Shown here one piece after another: positions 43,017-50,992 of a DNA stretch of 64,000 bases. The notes under the pieces are model-generated. The model was not told where the DNA came from. It saw only the letters and a list, made by a program, of their open reading frames with translations, and ran no database searches. The stretch spans positions 164,826 through 228,825 of the forward strand of contig JBEKVI010000002.1 in assembly GCA_049514215.1 (NCBI GenBank), given 5' to 3'. The DNA is from BOG-994 sp049514215 (lineage in GTDB: Bacteria > Pseudomonadota > Gammaproteobacteria > Burkholderiales > Burkholderiaceae_D). The first letter of the stretch is position 1, and every line of letters starts with the position of its first letter. The position numbers were made by a program, and so were the translations under genes.

Positions 43017-43661
43017 ATGGCGAAACGCGAATTGACGGCTCCATCGGAGATCTCTGCCCAGTGGCTGGACGACTTTGCCCATAGGGAAGTCGAAGTCACC
43101 GTAGAGGCCGATGGGAAGAGTGTGATCTTGGGGCGTCAGACATTGAAACTTGTGGGCCCGGGCCTGCCACCGGGAACGCGATTGCTCGTGACAGTCGAGG
43201 AGACCATCCGTGCTGTCACTCCCGAGGAACGCGAACGGGAACACGAAGAGGGGCAAGAAGCCGCGGAACGGCGCCAAGAGAAGCGCAAGAACGCTCTCGA
43301 GGCCGATCGGGTCGAAGCACTCGCACAGCACCGAAGCTACACGTTTCCCTTTCGCTACGATATGGCCCTGAGGGTCATCATGTCGGGTCTGCGCGGACAC
43401 AGCATGGGTAACGTGCCGAGCAAGAATTCAGTAGTGCACATTCGCCTGAAGGAGGAGTTCCGGGACGGCGTATTCCACCGGCGCAGCGGACAGTTGCTGT
43501 GTAGTGCGCTTGGGCCACACAGCCGAGCCTACGGATCTCTGATCGAGGCGTATTCCTTCTATGGAAACGGCATTCCGGCGCGCATCACGTGCAAAATCTG
43601 CTTAAAGATCGCCGAGCGGTGGAAGACCGGCCAGTCCTCGGAACCAGGCGGGAAGGTGTAG
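43017..43661 (+). CDS. Hypothetical protein, 214 residues
   Basis: I do not recognise this protein. It has a beta-rich start (VEVTVEADGKSVILGRQ), a very charged helical middle (REREHEEGQEAAERRQEKRK) and a C-terminal domain with FPFRYDMALRVIMSGL and a CKIC motif near 196-199 that could bind zinc with other Cys. No export signal. ATG at 43017; the frame is open 20 codons upstream. Codon use is ordinary for the region, so I think it is a real gene. Confidence 0.55.
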   Translation: MAKRELTAPSEISAQWLDDFAHREVEVTVEADGKSVILGRQTLKLVGPGLPPGTRLLVTVEETIRAVTPEEREREHEEGQEAAERRQEKRKNALEADRVEALAQHRSYTFPFRYDMALRVIMSGLRGHSMGNVPSKNSVVHIRLKEEFRDGVFHRRSGQLLCSALGPHSRAYGSLIEAYSFYGNGIPARITCKICLKIAERWKTGQSSEPGGKV

Positions 43662-43796
43662 TCAAAGAGGCGGCTCGAACAGGTTGTATCGATGGCGCGG
43701 ATGTTCCATTTACGCGACGCGTTCGACCTCGGTGCTTAGGTAGATTTACTCTTGCGGCGCGTGGCCGCTGCCCAATCCCAAGAATCGGAGCTGGCA

Positions 43797-44105
43797 ATGG
43801 ATCGTCTGCGTCGCGCGTGGGTCATGGTCGTCTTCGGTGGCGCAACGCTCGCGGTGTGCGAGACAGTCTTAGGCCAGGCCGCCGAGGTGCGTGAATCCGA
43901 TTCTGATGCAAAGGCGCTGGACTATGTCACCGACGCGGCGCGTGTGGATCGGTCCAAGCATCCGCAGTTTAGCGATCCTCAAGCGTGCGTGAACTGCCAG
44001 CTTTATGCTCCGAAGGCCGGCAGCGATCTCGGAACGTGTACGGCGCTCAGCGGAAAGCTCGTGCGTTCCAAGGGCTGGTGCTCGGCCTACCAGGCGGCCA
44101 TGTAG
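43797..44105 (+). CDS. High-potential iron-sulfur protein (HiPIP), copy 1
   Basis: A 102-residue periplasmic electron carrier with one 4Fe-4S cluster. Four Cys at 64, 67, 81 and 95 in the pattern CVNC-x13-C-x13-C, and the C-terminal GWCSAY are diagnostic. N-terminal export segment near 8-27. HiPIPs carry electrons to reaction centres, cytochrome oxidases or other reductases. ATG at 43797 with GGAG upstream. A second HiPIP lies 1 kb further on. Confidence 0.92.
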   Translation: MDRLRRAWVMVVFGGATLAVCETVLGQAAEVRESDSDAKALDYVTDAARVDRSKHPQFSDPQACVNCQLYAPKAGSDLGTCTALSGKLVRSKGWCSAYQAAM

Positions 44106-44160
44106 CGGCTCTTGCGCCGCGAGATCTGGAAAATAACAACGCCAGCCGTTGCGGCTTGCC

Positions 44161-44700
44161 CTAGGGCTTCTTGGAAGTAAGAAGAGCCTCGTAGATGGCG
44201 AAGTCTCTTCTCGATATGCAGCAGAAGATCACCTCGATGTCGGCTCGCACCGGATTCAAGACTTCGTCTACGGCGGCCACGGCGACCGATGCAGCCGCTT
44301 CGCTTGGATACCCGAAGGCGCCCGTACTGATGCAGGGGAAGGCGACCGATCTCAGATTGGCCTCGAGAACCACCTCGAGCGACTGGCGATAGCAGGAAGC
44401 AAGCAGCTGGGCCTCGTTTTTCGTCCCCCCTTCCCACACGGGACCCACGGTATGGACAATATAGGCCGCCTTCAGCCGAAAGCCCGGCGTGATTTTGGCG
44501 CAACCCACGGCGCAACCGCCAAGTCGGCGACAGGCAGCGAGCAGTCCAGGGCCGGCTGCCGCATGAATGGCCCCATCCACGCCGCCTCCCCCCAGCAGTG
44601 ACCGATTCGCCGCGTTGACGATGGCATCGACCTGCAGTCCCACGATATTGCCCTGATAGATTCGAAGGTCACTGCCCACGATCCTCTCCCAGAGACCCAT
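44161..44700 (-). CDS. Macro-domain protein (O-acetyl-ADP-ribose deacetylase type)
   Basis: A 179-residue single macro domain of the MacroD/YmdB type, hydrolysing O-acetyl-ADP-ribose or ADP-ribosyl-glutamate. NIVGLQVDAIVNAANRSLLGGGGVDGAIH is read almost entirely; catalytic loop GGGGVDG and the second loop STGAFGYP are intact. ATG at 44700; ribosome binding site weak. It runs opposite to the two flanking HiPIP genes. Confidence 0.92.
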   Translation of the reverse strand: MGLWERIVGSDLRIYQGNIVGLQVDAIVNAANRSLLGGGGVDGAIHAAAGPGLLAACRRLGGCAVGCAKITPGFRLKAAYIVHTVGPVWEGGTKNEAQLLASCYRQSLEVVLEANLRSVAFPCISTGAFGYPSEAAASVAVAAVDEVLNPVRADIEVIFCCISRRDFAIYEALLTSKKP

Positions 44701-45078
44701 AGCGATGTCTACCGTACCGCCAAATAGCTTGGGTTGCCTAGAGGCGTCTGTCCGAATCGGGGCGGCCTGTGGTCCGCGTCTGGGAGCCTGTGGCGCCGCC
44801 ATCGGTGATCCCGATGGCAGAGACCGGAGCAGGCTCCACGTTCACTATCGCTATCCTGACCCACCCGGGTCCTGGCCTCGACGTCCGCGAAAATCGCTCC
44901 CATACCGCCTTCTCCTGGACCGAATCGGGGGAGTGCGACGATGCCTTCCCTTCACCGTACTTAGGATTCGTCAATCGAATCGATCGGAAAGTTCAATCGC
45001 CCATGTGCGATTGTTCCTTCCGGAGGGGAGGCTTCGGCAGGACATTAGAGCCATTGCTGCCCGATCTGGTTGTCCACA
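44701..45078. other. Intergenic region, 378 bp
   Basis: Open frames exist on both strands, but none has a ribosome binding site or protein motif I can support. It must carry the promoters of the macro-domain gene and of the second HiPIP. Confidence 0.45.
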
Positions 45079-45393
45079 ATGATTTCACGCCGCCTATTTC
45101 TTCTTCGTCTGGCCAGCGCCGCAGGTGCTGCGCTGGTTTTGCCGCCACATAAGGCCAATGCCGAGTCGATCCTGGCCGAATCCGATCCCCTGGCGCAGGC
45201 GCAGGGGTATCACATGGATGCCTCTACGGTGGAGCTATCACGCTTTCCCGATTACCGCAGCGCGTCGAGTTGCGCGAATTGCGCGCTTCTCGTGTCGCGA
45301 CGCGCCGACGGTTGGGGCCGGTGCGCCACGTTCGCCGAGAAAGCCATCTCGCTTCGAGGCTGGTGCAGAAACCACACTCAGAAAAAGATTTAG
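45079..45393 (+). CDS. High-potential iron-sulfur protein (HiPIP), copy 2, Tat-exported
   Basis: A 104-residue HiPIP with a clear twin-arginine signal (SRRLFLLRLASAAGAAL), as expected for a protein that acquires its cluster in the cytoplasm. Cys at 65, 68, 82 and 96, with the same spacing as copy 1, and the GWC end. The ATG at 45079 starts at the Tat signal. Only moderately similar to copy 1, so an old duplication or separate acquisitions. Confidence 0.92.
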   Translation: MISRRLFLLRLASAAGAALVLPPHKANAESILAESDPLAQAQGYHMDASTVELSRFPDYRSASSCANCALLVSRRADGWGRCATFAEKAISLRGWCRNHTQKKI

Positions 45394-45423
45394 CGAACCT
45401 GGACGCGGCGTGGGTTGGAGCGC

Positions 45424-45475
45424 GCACGGACGCATCGCGCTTTCGCGATACGTCCGTGCCTGCGTCGCGAGGCAC
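45424..45475. other. Two overlapping hairpins between HiPIP-2 and the sedolisin gene
   Basis: Hairpin one: 45424-45439 pairs with 45444-45459 (15 of 16 bp, 4-base loop). Hairpin two: GTGCCT (45456-45461) pairs with AGGCAC (45470-45475) and shares the end of hairpin one, so the two are mutually exclusive. No T-run; may serve as a bidirectional terminator for the converging genes. Confidence 0.65.
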
Positions 45476-45514
45476 GCCTGCTCAGGTGCCCCAAGGCTTT
45501 CGTGCAGGCTTGGG

Positions 45515-47071
45515 CTAGTACTGCGCGAAGACCGCCAAGGTATGGACTGCGTTAGGTGTGCCAAGTCCGGTCACGAGGTCGTATCCCGTTGCAGCGTTGC
45601 ACGTGGGGCATGAGCCGTTGCTGCCACTGGTCACATCGAGCATGTCGGTCGCGTAGTTGCCTTTGACCGCATAAATATCCTGGTAGAGGTCCGGCTGTGC
45701 TGCACTCAGGGGACTTTTACCCGCCAGGGCGCGCTGGGCATTGGCGATGGTCAATATGCCGACCCATTGAGGGGCCGCGAGGCTGGTGCCACCCGCCGAT
45801 AGCCAGTTGCCTGTGGCTGCTCCGGGGGCAGTGAGATAAACGTACTGACCGGTGTAGGGATTCGCGTTAAATGCGACGTCAGGCAGTTCGCGGTGGGTCG
45901 ACGCCGTCGCCCTAGTGGAGCCGCTGGCCGGTATGTTGTAGGCGGGTTGCCAGCTCGGCAGCGCCTCGGTGACGCTAAGGCCGCCGCCGGAGTCGGGCCA
46001 CGCGACTTCGGTCCGCGTTCCTGCAGTGCTAATGGTGACCGAAGTGCCCCCAACTCCAAGCACGTGCGGTGATACCGCGGGCCACTGGATACCTTCGCCC
46101 GAATCCCCGGTGGAGGCGACGTAGTTCGTCCCCTTGGCCGTAAAGTAGGTGTCGTAGGAAGGGACGTAGGAACCTTCGGCGGCTCCGAATGACATCGACA
46201 CTACGCCGGGCCCCATGGTGTTTGCGAGCGTCATCGCTCCAAGCAGGCTTGCAGCCGAGGCGTCAGCTGCCTCGATCAGGATGATCCGTGCCATTGGCGC
46301 CGTTGCATGCGCCCACTGTGTATCGAGCGCGATTTCGGTCACCCAGCCCGAGTTATAGGCCGGCACTGTAGCCGTCAGCTTGCCTGCGGCAGTGGCGTAG
46401 ACGACTGAGAGCTGGCAACCCGAGCCCGACTTGGGCGCAGTCAGAGGCAGAGTTTCATTGACGGGAATCGAAACGGTCGAGCAGGACGGCAATCCAAACT
46501 GCGTATTGAACTTGGACAGGTCGGAAATGACGTTCGGATCGTTATAGGCGTCGATGATGTAAATGGTCTGAGCGGAACCGAATTGGGCCGCGGTTGCAGC
46601 TGTCAGCGCCGCGTTGAAATTCACTCCGGTGAGGGGCGGCAGCTGGTAGGCCTGCCGAATCTGTGCTGGCGTATACGTGGTCACGACCGTGGTTGCGCTG
46701 GCCGCGGGAGAAGCTCCCTCCAGTCGGATCGTTTCGTCCGTGGCGTGCCGCAGCGCATCATAGGACAGGCGCTTTGATGAAATGTGCTCAAGTCGTTCCA
46801 AGACAGGCTGAAGATGGCCCGTGGCGTAGACCGACGACTGGGACCCATCGGCATCCGCGAAGGACGGCTCCTCGAGAATGAGCGGCGCGAGGTGATAGTG
46901 AGGCTGTAGAAAGTGGGAATCGAATCTCGTCTGCGACGCAGCGCTTGGGACTGCGGATGCGCTCGGGTTCGAGTCACCAGCGCCGCATCCGGCGAGACCA
47001 AAAACGAGAGAACTTGCAGCGGCGAGCCCGATCATCGGGTTCGCACGGGGGGAAATCTTGCTCATCAACAT
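45515..47071 (-). CDS. Sedolisin-type (S53) serine-carboxyl peptidase, lipoprotein, no large prodomain
   Basis: A 518-residue secreted peptidase. Signal with lipobox FGLAGC near residue 29. Catalytic elements: Glu and Asp in WVTEIALDTQWAHA, oxyanion Asp in STGDSGEGIQWPA, and Ser in AGGTSLAAP; the C-terminal calcium site DVTSGSNG...GYDLVTGLG is present. The region between lipobox and catalytic domain is only about 110 residues, much shorter than the usual activation prodomain. ATG at 47071 preferred (AGG 7 bases upstream); a second ATG at 47065 is possible. Confidence 0.9.
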   Translation of the reverse strand: MLMSKISPRANPMIGLAAASSLVFGLAGCGAGDSNPSASAVPSAASQTRFDSHFLQPHYHLAPLILEEPSFADADGSQSSVYATGHLQPVLERLEHISSKRLSYDALRHATDETIRLEGASPAASATTVVTTYTPAQIRQAYQLPPLTGVNFNAALTAATAAQFGSAQTIYIIDAYNDPNVISDLSKFNTQFGLPSCSTVSIPVNETLPLTAPKSGSGCQLSVVYATAAGKLTATVPAYNSGWVTEIALDTQWAHATAPMARIILIEAADASAASLLGAMTLANTMGPGVVSMSFGAAEGSYVPSYDTYFTAKGTNYVASTGDSGEGIQWPAVSPHVLGVGGTSVTISTAGTRTEVAWPDSGGGLSVTEALPSWQPAYNIPASGSTRATASTHRELPDVAFNANPYTGQYVYLTAPGAATGNWLSAGGTSLAAPQWVGILTIANAQRALAGKSPLSAAQPDLYQDIYAVKGNYATDMLDVTSGSNGSCPTCNAATGYDLVTGLGTPNAVHTLAVFAQY

Positions 47072-47794
47072 ATCGCCTATCTCCGTAGAAAAATGACGGA
47101 CACAGGGCGACGCAAGTGCGGAAGACAAGTCTTACGATGACTTGAAAACGGCGGCCCCGCTGACATCGGTCACTATCTCGCGACCCTTAGCCCGGAAGCT
47201 TTGCGTCCCCGTCTTTCGACGGGTTTGCCCACTGCGGAAATTCGTTCGAGGGATCGAACCCGGCCTCCACGACCGGTCGCACTCTTTCGAGCACATTCGT
47301 TGACTTGTTCGACAACGCAGGCGAAGTCTTGAGCAAATTTGAATGGCCCGCAAGTAACGATTCGTAAATGGAAATCTTTCTGTCGGGAAAGACCGACACG
47401 CTTCACAGTTCGCGAAACGGAACCGAATTTCAGTGGCCGTTATGCGCCGTCGAAGACGCCCAAGCGGAACGCGAGTCCGACGTCGTCATGGCGGTAACGA
47501 ACCGGCGGGAATTCGCATCAAGGGCCGCTGTCGCTCTCACCGAAGCCGGGATGGAAGAGCTTGAACGTTCAGCAGTCCGGGCTCGGGGAAACATGGGCCT
47601 TCTCGCATAAGACGTCGTCTCACGAGTGGCCACGCGCCTTGCAAGCCGCCCCGTGAGGATCCGGATCAAGGGTCCGTCCTGAGCTTGGGCGATGGCGTCT
47701 ATATGAATGGGAACGCAGTGATACGGTGGCGTCTGAATTCTTGGGCAGGCGTGACTCTTTGAACTGATATTTGGGACGAGGCGAAAGATTCGGC
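47072..47794. other. Intergenic region, 723 bp, no supported gene
   Basis: Contains a plus-strand frame (47368-47610, 80 codons) and minus-strand frames without ribosome binding sites or recognisable features. With the small genes that follow, it looks like a worn accessory stretch next to the tRNA-Arg island. Confidence 0.5.
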
Positions 47795-48013
47795 TCAGCC
47801 GGGTATCCCCTGGACCCAGGCTTCGGCCCACTGCTTTGCATGAAGAATAGCTTCGTGTTCCGTATTGAACTGGCCCAAAGATGGGGAGCGGTGCCCCATC
47901 GTCGCTTCCTCGTATTGAATGTAGACCTGCGCCACGAAGCCTCCTTCCGTCATCGCCCTCGGTTCGCAGTGTAGAACATAATCCTTATAGGCAAAGCTTC
48001 GCTGAACGCTCAT
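47795..48013 (-). CDS. Small conserved-type hypothetical protein
   Basis: A 72-residue soluble protein with a beta-beta-beta-alpha look: FAYKDYVLHCEPR, GGFVAQVYIQYEE, then FNTEHEAILHAKQWAEAWV. Small proteins of this pattern are frequent in Burkholderiales, but I cannot name a family with confidence. ATG at 48013 with GGAG 8 bases upstream; the GTG at 48022 is less likely. Same strand as the DUF1488 gene, 33 bp apart, possibly one transcript. Confidence 0.6.
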   Translation of the reverse strand: MSVQRSFAYKDYVLHCEPRAMTEGGFVAQVYIQYEEATMGHRSPSLGQFNTEHEAILHAKQWAEAWVQGIPG

Positions 48014-48046
48014 CGGTGGCACTCCATTCGGATGGATGGATCGGAT

Positions 48047-48313
48047 TTAGAAGTGCTCGCGCATCAGAAGAACCGAGTGACCGCCGTTGAGCGCAAGGGC
48101 CTCTGATGCTTTCCTGTGAATCGTGCTGCGATTTCCTTTGAAGGCCAAGCACAAGGCATGGGTATCCATCGCCTTCGCACCGAACCGCTCAATAAGCGCT
48201 TCGAAGCTGATTCCACATGGGATTTTTCTCACCCCATCCTTAAGAGCGATGAACACCAACGTGCCGCTGTGTGAAAGCATGGGAAGCGTTTCGGGCGGAA
48301 ATGAAATGTCCAT
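48047..48313 (-). CDS. DUF1488-family protein
   Basis: An 88-residue protein of the DUF1488 type: SFPPETLPMLSHSGTLVFIALKDG, then the helix FEALIERFGAKA and C-terminal LLMREHF. Function unknown in the family. ATG at 48313 with GAGG 5 bases upstream; the long frame beyond it is spurious. Confidence 0.65.
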   Translation of the reverse strand: MDISFPPETLPMLSHSGTLVFIALKDGVRKIPCGISFEALIERFGAKAMDTHALCLAFKGNRSTIHRKASEALALNGGHSVLLMREHF

Positions 48314-48881
48314 AGCGACCTCGTCTATATGCCGCTCACAAATGTAAGGCGGCGGCCTTCGTTCTGATGTTTGAGTCGGGTTCGTGTTAGTCGGAAGCGG
48401 GTATTCCACACATCGGCCCCCTCGTAGGTGGCGGGTCGCAGAAGCCTTCGAGTCTGAAAAGCGACCTGAGTCGCTTCTTCGTATGTCCGGTACGCCCGAA
48501 TCGCGCAAGCACCGCGGAGGCGCTAGACGATGGAAAATCATATCTCCATATTGGCGTCGATTCTGTGCGGTGCCGTACGCACATCGGTGGCACGCGATCA
48601 TTCGGAACTCGGTCGCTGTGCCCAAGAGTGCGGTTGGGAAAATGAAAGCAGAACAGAGCCCGTCCCGTTAGGTCCGCAAGATACGTCGTGCGGGCACCCA
48701 GTGAGAGGGGTTTGACAAGTCAGCGTTCAGGCGCGCGGCCGCGATCGAGCGCCCATGACCCGCTCTGATGCCTGATAAGCACTGCCAGCGGGAGAAACCG
48801 ACGCCAGATGAGTTGAGCCCTAGGTCGATTTCCGACGGAGATCGCAGGCTCCACAATCAGCACGACAGCCGCACGAATGAA

Positions 48882-48918
48882 AATGGGTTAGTCGCTCTCG
48901 CGGCTAACCCATTGTTTT
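48882..48918. terminator. Terminator-like hairpin left of the partial tRNA copy
   Basis: Stem AATGGGTTAG / CTAACCCATT (10 bp), followed by GTTTTTA on the plus strand; on the minus strand it is followed by TTTTCATT. Before the island inserted it would have directly followed the tRNA-Arg gene, so it is probably the ancestral tRNA terminator. Confidence 0.6.
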
Positions 48919-48920
48919 TA

Positions 48921-48967
48921 TGGCGCGCCCGGCAGGATTCGAAGCCACGACCCCTTGGTTCGTAGCC
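48921..48967 (-). repeat. Distal attachment site: 47-bp copy of the tRNA-Arg 3' half
   Basis: Identical to 52046-52092 except for one base (48944 G versus 52069 C). It covers the tRNA from the anticodon loop through the CCA end. Homology continues imperfectly 16 bp further left (13 of 16). Direct repeat of this kind is the classical footprint of tRNA-targeted integration. Confidence 0.88.
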
Positions 48968-49102
48968 TGCTCTGTATCGACAAAAAGATGGTGGCTGAGA
49001 ATAACAGATACCATTATTTACAATAAGGCCTACTTCAGAAACAATGGTTTCTCTTATCGCCGCAGACGGAGGGCAGCCTTAAAAAGATAACAGAAATTGT
49101 TT

Positions 49103-49132
49103 TTGGCATAATGGCGTCAATTTGTATATAAT
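49103..49132 (+). promoter_or_regulatory. hipBA promoter
   Basis: TTGGCA (49103-49108), 18-base spacer, TATAAT (49127-49132). An inverted repeat AAATTG (49094-49099) / CAATTT (49118-49123) flanks the -35 box and is a candidate HipB operator. The -10 rules out starts upstream of 49143. Confidence 0.65.
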
Positions 49133-49142
49133 GATTACTTTT

Positions 49143-49514
49143 ATGCCTTCCGCCGCTCCCAACTTGTACCCTAGTCAGTCCCGACTTCTGCGCGCGCTGG
49201 GCGTGCGGCTGCGCGCAGCGCGTTTGCGTCGTCGCTTCAGCGTGACGCTCGTGGCCGAGCGCGCCGGCATCTCGCGACCGACGCTGAACAAAGTGGAGCG
49301 TGGCGATAGCTCGGTCACCATGGGGACCTACCTCCGCGTGTTGGCAGTTCTCGGACTTGAGACGGACTTGGAGCAAGTAGCCGCGGCCGACCCGGTTGGG
49401 CGGCGGCTACAGGACGCTGAGCTGGCTGTGCCACGTCGTGCGCCAAAGCGGGCGAGCCGTGACACCAAGCTGGAGGGTGCCGCAGCTGACGCCAACGAGG
49501 ACGGCACGCCATGA
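49143..49514 (+). CDS. hipB: Xre-family antitoxin HipB
   Basis: A 123-residue protein with an Xre helix-turn-helix (LGVRLRAARLRRRF, VAERAGISRPTLNKVERG, LRVLAVLGL) and a charged C-terminal tail. It neutralises HipA and represses the operon (family knowledge). The ATG at 49143 lies 10 bases after the -10, giving a leader of only a few bases. Its TGA overlaps the hipA ATG (ATGA). Confidence 0.88.
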   Translation: MPSAAPNLYPSQSRLLRALGVRLRAARLRRRFSVTLVAERAGISRPTLNKVERGDSSVTMGTYLRVLAVLGLETDLEQVAAADPVGRRLQDAELAVPRRAPKRASRDTKLEGAAADANEDGTP

Positions 49515-50827
49515 AGAGTGGAGCCAAGCCAGCCGCTGCAGTCTCAGCGACCGCCTTGCCGGAGGGCTTGGAGGTCTGGCTCGACGACATCACGTGCGGC
49601 CCGCTCACCCATTTGGGAAGGCTGCGCCGCGTGGGAGCTGAGTCTGTACGCTTCGAGTACTCGCCGCTATGGCTGAAGAATCCCATCGCGTTCGCGCTCG
49701 ACCCAGAATTGGCTCTGGCCGACGGAAACTTCCATCCGAAGGATTCGAACTTCGGCATCTTCATGGACAGTTGCCCTGACCGTTGGGGACAGGTCCTGAT
49801 GAAACGGCGCGAAGTGGTCGAAGCTAAGAAGCAGGGGCGCGCGCGACGAGAGTTGCGCGCCTGGGATTTCTTCCTCGGGGTCCAGGACATCACCCGCATG
49901 GGAGCGCTACGGTTTTCGCCATTGCAAAGCGACAAACAGCTTAAAGGCGGTGCACCTCCGGAGTTCATTGACGGCAGTTGCCTCGCAAACGAGGCACTGG
50001 CTGCACCGGCATTGACCCACCTTGGCGAGCTCCAATCCGTCGCTCTCGAGCTCACACGCAGGAACGTTGAGGACCTGGACCTGCTACAACAATGGCTGAA
50101 GGTGCTCGTCGCACCTGGAGCCTCTCTTGGCGGGGCTCGCCCTAAGGCCAACCTCAGAGATGGTCAGGGACGTCTTTGGATTGCGAAGTTTCCGGCTGCG
50201 GACGATGAGCATGACTGGGCATTGCGCGAGATGCTGTTGCACCGGCTTGCGAAGCAGTTTGGCCTTTGTGTCGCACCTTCGCGATTGGAGCGAATTGGCA
50301 CGGGTTACCACACCTTCGTGACCCAACGGTTTGACCGCAGGGACAGCCGACGGCGATTCTTCACGTCGGCCATCGCCTTACTGGGACGCTCCGACAGCGA
50401 GGAGTCGTCCTATTTGGATTTGGCCGAGTTCATTGGCGCAAAGAAGGGAGCCGAGGGCAAAGTCGCCGAAGACCTGCACGAGCTATTTCGGCGCGTGCTA
50501 TTTAACGTTGCCGTTGCCAATCGGGACGACCACCTGCGCAATCACGGCTTCATCCGGGATAAGGTCGGATGGCGCTTGGCGCCGGCCTACGACATGAATC
50601 CCTCGACCAAGAAGGACGCACACGTGCTCGCCCTGGATGATGCGAGCACTGAGCCCGACTTGAGTACGGTAATGTCGACCGCCGAGTTCTATCAACTCAC
50701 TCCGGCACAGGCGCAAGAAGACCTAACACGCCTGAACAAAGTGCTTGCCACGTGGCAGGACGAGGCCAAGAAGCTGGGGCTGTCTGCCGAGGACCGAGCA
50801 GAGCTTGAGAGTTGCTTTCTGAGCTAA
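49511..50827 (+). CDS. hipA: HipA-type serine/threonine kinase toxin
   Basis: A 438-residue HipA kinase. N-subdomain 1 (VWLDDITCGPLTHLG), the Gly-rich loop GASLGGARPKAN, catalytic NRDDH near 337-341 followed by LRNHGF, and the metal/APE-like LAPAYDMNPS. Escherichia coli HipA phosphorylates glutamyl-tRNA synthetase and stops growth; other HipA proteins have other targets. All kinase motifs look intact. Overlaps hipB by 4 bp. Confidence 0.93.
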   Translation: MKSGAKPAAAVSATALPEGLEVWLDDITCGPLTHLGRLRRVGAESVRFEYSPLWLKNPIAFALDPELALADGNFHPKDSNFGIFMDSCPDRWGQVLMKRREVVEAKKQGRARRELRAWDFFLGVQDITRMGALRFSPLQSDKQLKGGAPPEFIDGSCLANEALAAPALTHLGELQSVALELTRRNVEDLDLLQQWLKVLVAPGASLGGARPKANLRDGQGRLWIAKFPAADDEHDWALREMLLHRLAKQFGLCVAPSRLERIGTGYHTFVTQRFDRRDSRRRFFTSAIALLGRSDSEESSYLDLAEFIGAKKGAEGKVAEDLHELFRRVLFNVAVANRDDHLRNHGFIRDKVGWRLAPAYDMNPSTKKDAHVLALDDASTEPDLSTVMSTAEFYQLTPAQAQEDLTRLNKVLATWQDEAKKLGLSAEDRAELESCFLS

Positions 50828-50992
50828 GGAGCTGCCGCGCCCCGCGAAAAGCCTGAATGATGCCGGCCGGTTCGATAGCACTCGGCCAGTTTTGGTCAAC
50901 TGCTTAGTAACACCCCTGCTACGGGCGGTGACGGCCGGGAAATCGAGAATTTTTTCTTGTAAGGATGGCTCGGATGACGGTAGCGGAACGAC

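Larger units (their letters stand above)
48314..49142. other. Gene-poor stretch crossing the island boundary
   Basis: No supported gene. It holds a terminator-like hairpin (48882-48913), the partial tRNA-Arg copy that marks the left island end (48921-48967) and the hipBA promoter (49103-49132). The open frame ending at 48965 is the translated tRNA copy, not a gene. Confidence 0.6.

Noticed and set aside
44769..45152. 127-codon frame between the macro-domain and second HiPIP genes
   Set aside because: Overlaps the HiPIP start, has no ribosome binding site and reads as low-complexity reverse-frame text.
47368..47610. 80-codon frame left of the small genes near 48 kb
   Set aside because: No ribosome binding site and no recognisable feature; could be real but unsupported.
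48768..48965. Open frame ending in a WRARQDSKPRPLGS-type tail
   Set aside because: The tail is the partial tRNA-Arg copy read in translation, a well-known annotation artefact; no ribosome binding site.
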